Below are positions 1-8,919 of a stretch of DNA of 64,000 bases, in pieces. The notes under the pieces were generated by a model. That model was not told where the DNA came from and ran no database searches. It worked only from the letters and a program-made list of their open reading frames with translations. Position 1 is the stretch's first letter, and every line of letters begins with the position of its first letter. The position numbers and the translations under genes were made by a program. This DNA comes from Clostridia bacterium (lineage in GTDB: Bacteria > Bacillota_A > Clostridia > TANB77 > CAG-508), in contig JAFVGB010000004.1 in assembly GCA_017475185.1 (NCBI GenBank), positions 62,001 to 126,000 on the forward strand. The letters run 5' to 3'.

Positions 1-394
1 TTGTGTTGGATCATATCCAAGAGTAATAAGCTCGTTTGCAGTTTTAATTAATGTTCTTAGTGTAGCTTTTTCTTCAACAATTTTAATATATTTATCAACA
101 TTTGCAGTTGTTGGAACTTTTTCAGGTAATTCAGCTAAATACTCTAGCCCTCCAACAGCTTCAAATTTTCCCATAGAAGAAAGTTCAGATTTTAAAGTTA
201 TAATATCTATTGCATCTCCTCTATTATATAAATTCATAATAGCAGAATAGATTATTCTGTTGTCTTCTCTATAAAAATCTTCATCTGATAAAGTTTCAAT
301 TGCTGCGATTACTGCTTCTTTATCTGTAAGCATACTTCCGAATAACTGCTTGTTCAGCTTCTAAATCATGTGGTGGTACTTTATTAAAATCCAT
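1..394 (-). CDS. dnaB: Replicative DNA helicase DnaB, 5' part, frameshifted and cut by the window edge
   Basis: The N-terminal domain of the hexameric replicative helicase. Translation from the ATG at 394 begins MDFNKVPPHDLEAEQAVI, the classic DnaB start. After codon 18 the frame is broken by one extra base at about 340; dropping it restores GSMLTDKEAV and then 113 codons of ordinary DnaB N-terminal domain (for example GGLEYLAELPEKVPT) to the window edge. As written, translation stops seven codons after the shift. The gene follows rplI on the same strand, the usual rplI-dnaB order. DnaB is essential, so either the base is an assembly error or the gene is rescued by another copy or by frameshifting. 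Family assignment is secure; intactness is not. Confidence 0.85.
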
Positions 395-425
395 TTCTTC
401 TACTTCCTTTCTTTAAAACGTTTTT

Positions 426-458
426 TGAAACATTTTAAGACCGTCCCGAATTGTTTCA
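426..458. repeat. REP-like short palindromic repeat, copy 1
   Basis: A 33-bp element bounded by TGAAACA and TGTTTCA (inverted arms) around a core containing AAGACCGTCCC. It lies between rplI and dnaB and touches the rplI stop codon. Two more copies with the same core lie at 39745-39813. The arrangement resembles REP-type elements moved by RAYT transposases, but no such transposase is visible here. Confidence 0.6.
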
Positions 459-902
459 TTAATCAATTACATTTAATTTTACATTTCCAACAATTCCTTC
501 AAATAGTTTTATAGATACATTGAAAACTCCTAAGTTTTTTATTGCTTCATTTAAAACTATTTTCTTTTTATCAATATCAATGTTAAATTGAGATTTTAAA
601 TTTTCTGATATTTCTTTAGAAGTTACACCTCCAAAGATTCTTCCATTATCTCCAGCTTTAACTTTTATTGTTACTGTTATGTCTTTTAATTTTTTTGCAA
701 TTTCTTCTGCTTTTTCTTTTTCAACATCTTTTTTATGTTGTGCTGAGTCTTGTTTGTTTTTTAATTTACTCATATTTTCTGCATTAGCCTCTACTGCTAA
801 TTTTTTAGGAAATAAAAAATTACGTGCATATCCATCTGATGCATTTATTACCTCGTCTTTTTTTCCTACACCTTTTATATTATCTAATAAAATTACTTTC
901 AT
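459..902 (-). CDS. rplI: 50S ribosomal protein L9
   Basis: Structural protein of the large ribosomal subunit. The 147-residue product starts MKVILLDNIKGVGKKDEVI and has the two-domain L9 layout: an N-terminal RNA-binding lobe with GYARNFLFPKKLA at about residues 24-36, a charged helical linker (about 45-75), and a C-terminal lobe with GRIFGGVTSKEI. The start at 902 is chosen because MKVILL is the family start and AAGGGTG lies just upstream; a longer in-frame extension to 956 would translate the promoter and leader. It is followed by dnaB, as in many Firmicutes. Confidence 0.97.
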   Translation of the reverse strand: MKVILLDNIKGVGKKDEVINASDGYARNFLFPKKLAVEANAENMSKLKNKQDSAQHKKDVEKEKAEEIAKKLKDITVTIKVKAGDNGRIFGGVTSKEISENLKSQFNIDIDKKKIVLNEAIKNLGVFNVSIKLFEGIVGNVKLNVID

Positions 903-927
903 AATATCACCCTTCTTGTTTTTGTAT

Positions 928-956
928 ATTCTATAATATTTTTTTCCTTTTTTCAA
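928..956 (-). promoter_or_regulatory. Putative sigma-A promoter for rplI-dnaB
   Basis: On the minus strand TTGAAA (951-956) and TAGAAT (928-933) are separated by 17 bp, 26 bp before the rplI start. The match is good but not tested, and the region is AT-rich. Confidence 0.5.
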
Positions 957-960
957 TATA

Positions 961-998
961 AAAAAGAAATTTAGGTATTATTACCTAAATTTCTTTTT
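961..998 (-). terminator. Intrinsic terminator after the DUF4870-like gene
   Basis: A perfect 16-bp stem (961-976 with 983-998), loop ATTATT, ending in a T run on the minus strand. It separates the upstream membrane-protein genes from rplI. The symmetric A and T tracts could let it act in both directions. Confidence 0.8.
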
Positions 999-999
999 A

Positions 1000-1320
1000 T
1001 TAATCTAATTGTTTTTTAAATATATTTCTAGTTAAATCGCTTATTGCTGGGAATTCGCAATCTTCTTCATGGTAAGCTTTTACCATACCTATGATTTGGC
1101 ATACTAACATTAATACTCTAATTACCCATGCTGTAAAGCTTCCTACATATGGAATAAATCCTAAGATTATTGATGAAAGCATTCCTGTTGCTGAAATAAC
1201 TATTGATTGGCATGCATTAAATTTTGTTCTGCTATCATTGTCTTTGTATGCTAGTAAAATAACTAAACCACCAATCCATCCAAATAAATAAGCTAATAAT
1301 CCTCTTACTTTTTGATCCAT
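1000..1320 (-). CDS. Small DUF4870/Tic20-like membrane protein
   Basis: A 106-residue membrane protein starting MDQKVRGLLAYLFGWIGGLVILL. Three hydrophobic segments are visible (about residues 7-24, 40-58 and 63-80) separated by a polar stretch with KDNDSRTKFNACQS, typical of small DUF4870-type proteins of unknown function. An AGGTG-type ribosome site precedes the ATG. It belongs to a run of small minus-strand membrane genes lying between gdpP and rplI. The function is unknown; the family call rests on the F-A-x-QS pattern and topology. Confidence 0.7.
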   Translation of the reverse strand: MDQKVRGLLAYLFGWIGGLVILLAYKDNDSRTKFNACQSIVISATGMLSSIILGFIPYVGSFTAWVIRVLMLVCQIIGMVKAYHEEDCEFPAISDLTRNIFKKQLD

Positions 1321-1361
1321 TTTATTTTCACCTCGTTTTTACATAATATACTACTATTTTA

Positions 1362-1700
1362 CTATTTTTGTATGTTTTTGTCAAACTTTTTAAAAGGGTT
1401 TATCGAATTGTTCTTAAACATGTATTTCCACCATGTATATAAATATAAAATTACTGCATATGGAAAAACTATTACTACTCTCCAATTATACTCAATAGCT
1501 TGATGAAAATTTAAATGCAAAATTGATAAAAACGCTCTTGTCATTCCACAATTAAAACACTCTTTTCCTGTAATATTTTTATATATACACAAACTATGTT
1601 TTGTTTCTATTGGTAAATTGAATAGTAATAATAATAGTAGAATATTTATAATTAAAAATATAAATATTCTACTAATTAATTGTTTATTATTTACTTTCAA
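1362..1700 (-). CDS. DUF2752 family membrane protein
   Basis: A 112-residue membrane protein. Residues 10-27 form a first hydrophobic segment; the signature KECFNCGMTRAFLSILH (about 46-62) is the Cys-rich DUF2752 motif, followed by NFHQAIEYNW and a second membrane segment. The start is a TTG that overlaps the 3' end of the TM2 gene by 14 bp; AGAAGG stands about 8 nt upstream, and no Met codon is available near the N-terminus. The overlap suggests translational coupling with the TM2 gene, a pairing often seen for these two families. Molecular function is unknown. Confidence 0.8.
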   Translation of the reverse strand: MKVNNKQLISRIFIFLIINILLLLLLFNLPIETKHSLCIYKNITGKECFNCGMTRAFLSILHLNFHQAIEYNWRVVIVFPYAVILYLYTWWKYMFKNNSINPFKKFDKNIQK

Positions 1701-1905
1701 TAAGTTTACCTTCTGAATCAGTAAATTTACCTGTTATAATCATTATTAAATCTATTAATGTCCAGATTCCGCATCCACCGCATGTTACAAGTTGTAATAT
1801 ACCTGTACCTATTTTTCCTACATAGAAACGATGAATTCCTATTCCTCCAACAAATATACATAGTAATAATGTTACTAACCAATCTTTCTCGCTTTTATTT
1901 TCCAT
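1687..1905 (-). CDS. TM2 domain protein
   Basis: A 72-residue TM2-domain protein: a short polar N-terminus, a first membrane helix WLVTLLLCIFVGGIGIHRFY, the TM2 turn GKIGTGILQ, then a second helix around CGIWTLIDLIMIITG. The ATG at 1905 is preferred over an in-frame GTG at 1914 because AGGGGTG lies at normal spacing from the ATG and overlaps the GTG. It is the first gene of the overlapping TM2-DUF2752 pair. TM2 proteins are small membrane proteins with no settled biochemical role. Confidence 0.85.
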   Translation of the reverse strand: MENKSEKDWLVTLLLCIFVGGIGIHRFYVGKIGTGILQLVTCGGCGIWTLIDLIMIITGKFTDSEGKLIESK

Positions 1906-2004
1906 ATTATTCACCCCTTTTTTAGTTCATATATATTAATGATACTATTATTTAATATTCTTGTCAATTATTTTCATAAAGTTTTTGATATCTATGATTT
2001 AATA

Positions 2005-4014
2005 TTATATTTGTTCAGAAAAATATTCCTTAATTTTTTCTATCAATTCTCGCTTTACCTCATAAATATCCATTCCTTCTACTTGAGCACCAGCTAATGT
2101 AATGTGACCTCCGCCACCTAGTTTTTCAAGTATTACTTGAACATTTATATCTCCTAATGAACGTCCACTTATGCATATCTTTTCACCATAGTTTCCTATT
2201 ACAAATGAAGCAGTAATATCACTTATTGTTAACAATTCATCAGCTGCTTTTGCACATATAATATTTGCATCTTTATCTACTTTATCATACACCGAAATTG
2301 CGATTGATTCTCCAACAATTTCTGATTTTGCAACTATTTCTGATATTGTATTATATGTTTCTAAATCACTTTGAAACCATTTCTTTACCTTAATTATATC
2401 AACTCCACATTTACGTAAGTATGCTGCCGCTTCAAAAGTACGTACACCAGTTTTAAAAGTAAAGTTTTTTGTATCCATCATAATACCAGCATATAATCCT
2501 TCAGCTTCAACATTTGTTAATTTAACATTTTGCTCTGAATATGTTATTAATTCTGTTACCAACTCTGCTGCTGATGATGCATAAACTTCTTGGAATGTTA
2601 ACACTGCATTTTCTATATAATCTGTACTCATTCTGTGGTGATCTATTATTGCAATTTTACCAGCCATATCAACTAATTCTGGAACATCAGAATAGCTTTT
2701 CTTATGTGTGTCTACCACAACTAATAATGTTCGAGAATTTGTTATATCTATTGCTTCCTGTTTGTCTATTATAGCTTTTTGATATTCTTCGTCACGTTTA
2801 GCATACTCAACAAAATTTTCTAATCCTATTCCAATTGTTCCACTTGCAATATGAGCATCTTTCCCTAAAGTTTTAGCTAATCTATATATTCCTAAAGCTG
2901 ACCCTAATGCATCAATATCGCTGTTTGTATGTCCCATAATTACAACATTTTCTGCTTCTAACATTAATTCTTCTAATGCATTTGCAACACTTCTAGCTTT
3001 TACTCTTGTACGTTTTTCTAATTCTTGAGTTCTTCCACCATAAAAACTATATTTACCATTTTTTCTAACTATTGCTTGATCTCCGCCTCTTCCAAGAGCT
3101 ATATCTATTGCTGTTTTGGTAGATTTGTATTTTTCACTATATGTATCTCCTTCATTTGATACCGCAATACTTAATGTTGACTGAACTTTTGAAGAAATGT
3201 TAATTTCTTTTATAATATCTAAAATATTAAATTTACTTTCTTCCAATTGTTTTAAATATTTTTGCTCACAAATCCAGACAAATGTATCTCTTTCAGCTTT
3301 TACTACTACACCTTTAATTTCTGCAATCCAATCATAAATTGTTTTTTCAATTTGTGAAAATAATTGTACTTGAACATCTCCTGAAGTACGTTGTATTATT
3401 TCTTCATAGTTATCTATCATTGCAATTCCAACACATACTTGTGAATCTTCATAATCTTTTTTTAAATTAACTATTTCAGTTTCATCCACAAAATATAAAG
3501 TTGCCATATATTCTTTTTTTCTATCAACTTGTTTTGATTTTACATATTCTCCTACTATTTTGTAACTCTTATTTCCTATTTCTACATTTTGCGAAATCTG
3601 GTTATTACGTAATTTAGTGTTATTCTCAATCTCTAATTTCAAATCTTTAATTATTTCGTCCAAAATAGGATTAATTTCAACATCTCTAAATTCACTTACA
3701 AATTTTGTACTTTTCCAAATAATACTTCCATCTGTTTCAACTATAATTAGTGGAAATGGAGAATTTATAAGTGTTCTTTTTGATACTTTATCAACATTTA
3801 GAGTCAAATCTTTAATATGTTCTGATACTTCTGCCATTCTTTTTTGATTTGCCCAATATGCATACATTATTATTAATATATATACTATAAATGCAGGTAC
3901 TATAAGAATAGGTTTTATGATACATATTATTATTAATAATATAGCAATTATAACCAAATAAACCTTTGTTTTTGATACTAATTTATCAAAAAAATTATTG
4001 TTGTTATTTGACAT
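2005..4014 (-). CDS. gdpP: Cyclic-di-AMP phosphodiesterase GdpP (DHH family)
   Basis: Membrane-bound phosphodiesterase that hydrolyses c-di-AMP. The 669-residue protein has two N-terminal membrane helices (about 15-50), a PAS-like region (about 80-175), a degenerate GGDEF region (about 185-320), then the DHH/DHHA1 catalytic module: GHTNSDIDALG near 359, VVVDTH near 430, DHH near 458, and GGGGHITLAGAQ near 630. The length matches GdpP (about 650-660). The usual gdpP-rplI-dnaB order is kept, but small membrane genes intervene. The start ATG is preceded by GAGGAGA. All metal-ligand motifs are present, so it should be active. Confidence 0.95.
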   Translation of the reverse strand: MSNNNNNFFDKLVSKTKVYLVIIAILLIIICIIKPILIVPAFIVYILIIMYAYWANQKRMAEVSEHIKDLTLNVDKVSKRTLINSPFPLIIVETDGSIIWKSTKFVSEFRDVEINPILDEIIKDLKLEIENNTKLRNNQISQNVEIGNKSYKIVGEYVKSKQVDRKKEYMATLYFVDETEIVNLKKDYEDSQVCVGIAMIDNYEEIIQRTSGDVQVQLFSQIEKTIYDWIAEIKGVVVKAERDTFVWICEQKYLKQLEESKFNILDIIKEINISSKVQSTLSIAVSNEGDTYSEKYKSTKTAIDIALGRGGDQAIVRKNGKYSFYGGRTQELEKRTRVKARSVANALEELMLEAENVVIMGHTNSDIDALGSALGIYRLAKTLGKDAHIASGTIGIGLENFVEYAKRDEEYQKAIIDKQEAIDITNSRTLLVVVDTHKKSYSDVPELVDMAGKIAIIDHHRMSTDYIENAVLTFQEVYASSAAELVTELITYSEQNVKLTNVEAEGLYAGIMMDTKNFTFKTGVRTFEAAAYLRKCGVDIIKVKKWFQSDLETYNTISEIVAKSEIVGESIAISVYDKVDKDANIICAKAADELLTISDITASFVIGNYGEKICISGRSLGDINVQVILEKLGGGGHITLAGAQVEGMDIYEVKRELIEKIKEYFSEQI

Positions 4015-4048
4015 ATTTATCTCCTCTTTTATTTTTAAATCTACCTAA

Positions 4049-4077
4049 ATTTTACTTGTTTTTAGGCGTTTTGTCAA
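4049..4077 (-). promoter_or_regulatory. Putative sigma-A promoter of gdpP
   Basis: Minus-strand TTGACA (4072-4077) and TAAAAT (4049-4054) with a 17-bp spacer, about 35 bp before the gdpP start. Confidence 0.65.
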
Positions 4078-4161
4078 GTTAGAGTATCTTAATAAGTCTT
4101 GAAAATTAAATTAAAGAATGTTACATTATTAATAGCAATTTATTTGAAGGGATGAATTTCT

Positions 4162-5286
4162 ATGTTTAAAAAAATAATGATTACTATTTCTATTTTGATT
4201 TTTTTAGGTACAACTTTATTTTTCTACTTATATATACTAAAAAATAACAATAACTCAAATCCTAATAATTTACTTAGTAATTTTAGCAAATATTCCAATG
4301 ATACTATACACTCTCTTGAAGAAATTGATTTAGAGGGATGTTCATATAATGGATGGCTATCCACTAAAAACGGTGTTATAGTAAACCAAAAAAATAAAAC
4401 TTTTCAACTACGTGGTGTTAGCAGTCATAGTCTTGATTGGTTTTATAATGTTATTACATTTGAGAATTTAAAATATTTAAAAGAAACCTGGAATATCAAT
4501 GTGTTTAGAATCGCAATGTATACAGATATTGCTGAAAAAGGCTATATTAAATCTCCAAATGAAACAAAAGAAAAAGTTTATACTATTATAGATGCAGCAA
4601 TTAATCTTGATATGTATGTTATAGTTGATTGGCATATTCTAAATGATAATTCTCCGCAAATCTATAAAAAAGAGGCTATAGAATTTTTCTCAGAAATTTC
4701 CCAAAAGTACGGTAATAAACCTAATATAATCTATGAAATTTGTAATGAACCAAATGGATCAAATGTAAAATGGGATTCAGATGTAAAACCATATGCAGAA
4801 GAATTAATTCCAGTTATTAGGAAAAACTGTAACAAATCTCTTATTATCGTCGGAACGCCTGAATGGTGTACTGATTTAACTAGTGTTATAAATTCTCCTT
4901 TAAAATATGATAATGTTTTATATTCTTGTCATTTTTATTCAGGAACTCACGGATCAGATTTAAGATATAAAATATTAGATTGTTTAACTAGTAATATTCC
5001 AATTATTATTTCAGAATGCGGTGTTACAGCAGCGAGTGGCAACGGTGATGTATTTTTCGACAGTTTTAATGAATGGATTAAATTTCTAAACTCTCATAAT
5101 ATTAGCTGGATTTATTGGTCTTTTTCTGATAAAGCAGAAAGCTCATCAATTATTTCTAGCAATTATCAAAATATCGACGAAAAGAATTCTTTAAGTAATT
5201 TTGAGTCTAACTCAAAAAATATTGATAATTACTTAACAAATTCAGGATCTTTTATAAAAAACATTTTTCAAAATTATAACAAATAA
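4162..5286 (+). CDS. GH5 family endoglucanase, membrane-anchored (CcsZ/BcsZ-like role)
   Basis: A 374-residue glycoside hydrolase. Residues about 5-27 form an uncleaved-looking N-terminal membrane anchor, followed by a low-complexity Asn/Ser linker and a GH5 barrel: RGVSSHSLDWF, FRIAMYTD, VIVDWHILND, the acid/base in CNEPNG (E about 196), and the nucleophile in IISECGV (E about 285), then IYWSFSD. It lies 15 bp before a cellulose-synthase-like GT2, so it probably trims or edits the beta-glucan that enzyme makes, as the GH5 CcsZ does in clostridial cellulose loci. GAAGGG precedes the ATG. Substrate is inferred from family and context. Confidence 0.85.
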   Translation: MFKKIMITISILIFLGTTLFFYLYILKNNNNSNPNNLLSNFSKYSNDTIHSLEEIDLEGCSYNGWLSTKNGVIVNQKNKTFQLRGVSSHSLDWFYNVITFENLKYLKETWNINVFRIAMYTDIAEKGYIKSPNETKEKVYTIIDAAINLDMYVIVDWHILNDNSPQIYKKEAIEFFSEISQKYGNKPNIIYEICNEPNGSNVKWDSDVKPYAEELIPVIRKNCNKSLIIVGTPEWCTDLTSVINSPLKYDNVLYSCHFYSGTHGSDLRYKILDCLTSNIPIIISECGVTAASGNGDVFFDSFNEWIKFLNSHNISWIYWSFSDKAESSSIISSNYQNIDEKNSLSNFESNSKNIDNYLTNSGSFIKNIFQNYNK

Positions 5287-5301
5287 TTCCGGAGGAAAGT
5301 A

Positions 5302-6996
5302 ATGAAAAAAAATATAAAAGTATTAATTGGGCTCGTTTTTTTTGTAAACATAACTTACATTGTTGTCAGATTTTTCAGTATCCCGTTATTTAATAGTTTA
5401 CCTAGCTTTATACTAGGATTAAATCTATTCATTGCTGAATTATTAGGTTTTTTTGCATATATTGTATATGTATTCGTTTTTACTGGAAACAAAACAGTAC
5501 AACCCAAAAATATCGAAGATTTAAAAGGACATATTCCTAGTATAGATATTTTTATTTGCACTTATAATGAAGACATGGTAGTACTTACCAAAACAATAAT
5601 GGCAGCAAAAAAATTAATATATCCTAAAGATAAAATATCAATATACGTTTTAGATGATGGAAACAGAAAATATCTACACGATTTATGTGACAATTTTTAT
5701 AATGTAAATTATATTTCTAGAAAAAAAGCCGTAAATGCTAAAGCAGGAAACATTAATAATGCATTAACTCAAACGTCTGGTGAATTATTCACAGTTTTAG
5801 ATGCAGATATGATATGCAAGCCAAATTATTTATTAGAAACTGTCGGATATTTTTCTAACGAAAAACTAGCATTTGTTCAAACACCTCAAACCTTTTACAA
5901 TGCTGACGTATATCAATACAATATATCAAAAGAATTCCCTAATGAACAAGATTTTTTTATGAGATATATTGAAAATGCAAGAGCTTCAAGAGATAGTGTA
6001 CTTCATATCGGAACAAATGCAATTTTCAGGAGAAAATACGTAGAAAAAATAGGACTATATCCTACAAATTCAATTACAGAGGATATGGCATTAGGATTAT
6101 TACTTCAAGCGCAAGGATATGATAGCATATTTTTAAACAAAACTTTAGTTTGTGGCTTAAGTGCTATAACATATGCAGATTTAATAAAGCAAAGAGATCG
6201 ATGGTGTAGAGGTAATTTACAAGTTCTCAAAAATTATAAACATATTATATTTAAAAAATTGAAATTTAAACAAAAAATAATATACTTGGATGGAATTTTA
6301 TACTGGTTATCTGGATTAACTAAATTAACATTCATTTTAACACCTATACTTTATTTGTTTACTGGATATACTATTGTAAATTTACCACCAAAATTCTTAT
6401 TTCCATTATTTTTAACTGCTTTTATTATGCAAATAATGCTATCAAAGAAAATATTACCAAAAGAAATTAGTTCACATTATTTTAATTTTTTTATGAGAGG
6501 AGAATTTTACAATACTATAATAGCTCCACATCTTAGTATGTCAGTAATCAAGCATTATTTGTTTAATAACTTCACTGGTAATAAATTTAACGTTACCAAA
6601 AAAGATTTCTCTACATCAAAAGGACATTTTTATTTGAAATTTGCATATATACATATTATTCTTTTAATATTATGTATTACATCCATAATAGTTGGTAGTT
6701 TAAAACTTAATAATGGTATATATTTAGACAGTTATATTATAAACACTTTTTGGGTTCTCTATAATATTCCTGGACTGATAATTGCATTAAAACTTGCATA
6801 TCAACCACCAAGAGCTCTTGAGACAGAAGGACATATAATCAAAAACAATCAAAGAATCATAACAAATTTAGAAATACAACAATACATTAACGATTTATCA
6901 TATTCTAATTTAAGTGATTGCATGGATTGTTTATTAGATAATTTACAACCATATTCATCAAATTTAACTATCAAAAAAACTGGAAATAAGCATTAA
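5302..6996 (+). CDS. Cellulose-synthase-like membrane glycosyltransferase (GT2, BcsA/CcsA-like)
   Basis: A processive GT2 of 564 residues. Two N-terminal membrane helices (about 5-60) precede the catalytic core: DIFICTYNED (about 83), VLDDGN (about 116), DADM (about 167), TPQTFYN, TEDMALG (about 259) and QRDRW (about 296), the D, DxD, TED and QxxRW signatures of cellulose synthases. Four or more C-terminal helices follow. Only about 60 residues lie beyond the last helix, so no full c-di-GMP-binding PilZ domain is present. GGAGG gives a clear ribosome site. No bcsB-type partner is nearby. Confidence 0.85.
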   Translation: MKKNIKVLIGLVFFVNITYIVVRFFSIPLFNSLPSFILGLNLFIAELLGFFAYIVYVFVFTGNKTVQPKNIEDLKGHIPSIDIFICTYNEDMVVLTKTIMAAKKLIYPKDKISIYVLDDGNRKYLHDLCDNFYNVNYISRKKAVNAKAGNINNALTQTSGELFTVLDADMICKPNYLLETVGYFSNEKLAFVQTPQTFYNADVYQYNISKEFPNEQDFFMRYIENARASRDSVLHIGTNAIFRRKYVEKIGLYPTNSITEDMALGLLLQAQGYDSIFLNKTLVCGLSAITYADLIKQRDRWCRGNLQVLKNYKHIIFKKLKFKQKIIYLDGILYWLSGLTKLTFILTPILYLFTGYTIVNLPPKFLFPLFLTAFIMQIMLSKKILPKEISSHYFNFFMRGEFYNTIIAPHLSMSVIKHYLFNNFTGNKFNVTKKDFSTSKGHFYLKFAYIHIILLILCITSIIVGSLKLNNGIYLDSYIINTFWVLYNIPGLIIALKLAYQPPRALETEGHIIKNNQRIITNLEIQQYINDLSYSNLSDCMDCLLDNLQPYSSNLTIKKTGNKH

Positions 6997-7011
6997 TTAT
7001 TTCCAGTTTTT
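6975..7011 (+). terminator. Bidirectional terminator between the glycosyltransferase and the surface protein gene
   Basis: A 15-bp stem (6975-6989 with 6997-7011) with a 7-nt loop, A-rich on one side and T-rich on the other. It overlaps the end of the GT2 gene and serves the two convergent genes. Confidence 0.8.
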
Positions 7012-7014
7012 TAT

Positions 7015-8919
7015 TTAAATTAATTCTTTTAATACAAATGTTGCTCCACATCCAATAATAGCTAATCCAAATATTATTAATGTTACAAATAAAGCATCTC
7101 CTGTTTGAGCAGACATTACCTCATTCTTTGATGACTCTTGTTTTAATTCTTCTTTTGTCTCGTCTTCTTTTGGTTCTTCTTCTTTTGTCTCGTCTTTTGG
7201 TTCTTCTTTTGGTTCTTCCTTTGTCTCGTCTTTTGGTTCTTCTTTTTGTTCTTCTTTTGGTTCTTCTTTTTGTTCTTCTTTTGGTTCTTCTTTTTGTTCT
7301 TCTTTTGGTTCTTCTTTGCTAATCATTTCAATCTCAACTTTTCCATCATCATTTTCAGAGATAATAAATTCTTTATCTTCTGCTTTTATGAAACCTTTAG
7401 GAACATTTTCTTCACTTAGCACATATTTTTCTCCTACTTTTAATTTACCTGTAATTATGTGTTCGCTATCTTCTGTTTCCCAAGTATCTACAATATTTTC
7501 TAAACTATCTTTGATTTTTAAAGTTACACCTTTTAAATAATCTCCGTTTTTATCTAACGTCTTAATGATAACTTTTGTTGCTTCCTCTTCAACATTGATT
7601 TTAAATTCTTTGCTTTCATTAAACTCTAAATCATATACCTCATTAGATAACATATATCCATCTGGAGCTTTAATTTCTTTTATATAATAATTTCCAATTG
7701 GTAAATCAACATCAAAGCTTGCTTTTCCTTGAATACCTGTAATTGTAACATCTAACAATGTATCTGGTTCTATACTTCCAATCTTTTCTTTATTATATAA
7801 TCCATAAATAGCATTTTCAACAGTTTTATCTGTTCCTTTTTCCAATTTTGTTATTTCTATTTTCTCTTTTATTCTTTCATCTGTCAATTCTTCAACGCTT
7901 GTCATAACAGGATTATTATTTTCATCATATGTAATCATTAAAGATATTTCGTGTCTCTCACTATCTACTTCATGACCTTCTGGTGCAATTTTTTCTACTA
8001 CATAATAATCTCCAGTTGGTAAATTTTCAAATGTTGCTATACCTTTAGAATCTGTTTCTTTCTCTATAATTTTTTCATCTTTGTTATATATTTTTGTTCC
8101 ATTTATAACAATATCATTTTTGGCATATAATTCATATGTTGCTTTTTCTAAGGTACTAGTTACATATTTAAAATTTAGAATATTATATTTTTGATATTTT
8201 TCTATTTCCTGAATATCTTTTAATATTTCGCCCTCCTTAGTTATTTTTATTGTTCCTCTTAAAAGATTATCTATCATAATAATATCTGTAACTTCTTTAC
8301 CATTAATAATTACTTTTTTGTCATCTGTTAACTCAATTTCAATGTCATCAGCTTTTATATAACCTTCAGGTACAAGCTTTTCATATATAGTATATTTTCC
8401 TGCTGGAAGCTCTGAAATAACTGATAATATTTCTGGAGTTTCTTTACTTATAAATGTATATACTTCCTCATTTGTATCATTATTTTTTATTCCTAATTGT
8501 GAATTTGAAAGAAGATTTCCAAATTCATCTTGCTTTTGAATATTAGTCTTAATTTTCTCGTTGGTTGGAGTTAAAACTATTGTTTCGCTAGTACTTGCTT
8601 TTACTGTAAATGGAATTTTCTCTTGAGATAATAAATAGCCATATGGTGCTTTCTTTTCTACAAGATAATAAGTTCCTGTTTCAAACTCTGTATAATTATT
8701 TATAACTATTTTACCATTTTCATTTGTTTTTAAATCACTAATAATCACATTTCCATCTGCATCTTCAATTACATATTCTGCATTTTGAAGTAATTCTTCT
8801 GTTTCATTATCCTTTTTTGTAATATCTATTGATATTTCTCTTGGATAATTGTAGGCATTTAATCCTATAGTTCCGTCTATATTGAATATTATTGGGAATT
8901 TCATAACTTTTAACAACAT
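7015..8919 (-). CDS. SpaA/Cna-B repeat surface protein, C-terminal part separated by a frameshift
   Basis: The downstream 634-codon frame of a broken surface-protein gene. It contains about five Cna-B/SpaA-type prealbumin-like domains, each with a pattern such as 'ATYELYAKNDI...GIATFENLPTGDYYVVEKIAPEGH' in shorter or longer form, then a Glu/Pro/Lys stalk, then SAQTGD followed by a membrane helix (about 605-630) and KELI. The annotated ATG near 8919 is unlikely to be a natural start, because the reading continues the frame of 8807-10966 after a 1-nt shift. SAQTGD resembles a divergent sortase signal; no sortase is in the window. Role inferred: cell-wall or membrane adhesin. Confidence 0.75.
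   Translation of the reverse strand: MLLKVMKFPIIFNIDGTIGLNAYNYPREISIDITKKDNETEELLQNAEYVIEDADGNVIISDLKTNENGKIVINNYTEFETGTYYLVEKKAPYGYLLSQEKIPFTVKASTSETIVLTPTNEKIKTNIQKQDEFGNLLSNSQLGIKNNDTNEEVYTFISKETPEILSVISELPAGKYTIYEKLVPEGYIKADDIEIELTDDKKVIINGKEVTDIIMIDNLLRGTIKITKEGEILKDIQEIEKYQKYNILNFKYVTSTLEKATYELYAKNDIVINGTKIYNKDEKIIEKETDSKGIATFENLPTGDYYVVEKIAPEGHEVDSERHEISLMITYDENNNPVMTSVEELTDERIKEKIEITKLEKGTDKTVENAIYGLYNKEKIGSIEPDTLLDVTITGIQGKASFDVDLPIGNYYIKEIKAPDGYMLSNEVYDLEFNESKEFKINVEEEATKVIIKTLDKNGDYLKGVTLKIKDSLENIVDTWETEDSEHIITGKLKVGEKYVLSEENVPKGFIKAEDKEFIISENDDGKVEIEMISKEEPKEEQKEEPKEEQKEEPKEEQKEEPKDETKEEPKEEPKDETKEEEPKEDETKEELKQESSKNEVMSAQTGDALFVTLIIFGLAIIGCGATFVLKELI
7146..7317 (-). repeat. Tandem repeats encoding a Glu/Pro/Lys stalk
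   Basis: Tandem units of about 24 bp on the minus strand, encoding EEPKEEQK and variants such as DETKEEPK. They form a charged wall-spanning stalk just before the C-terminal anchor. The near-identical units make copy-number change likely. Confidence 0.85.

Noticed and set aside
1312..1503. 63-codon plus-strand ORF across the DUF2752 gene
   Set aside because: Antisense shadow with no ribosome site.
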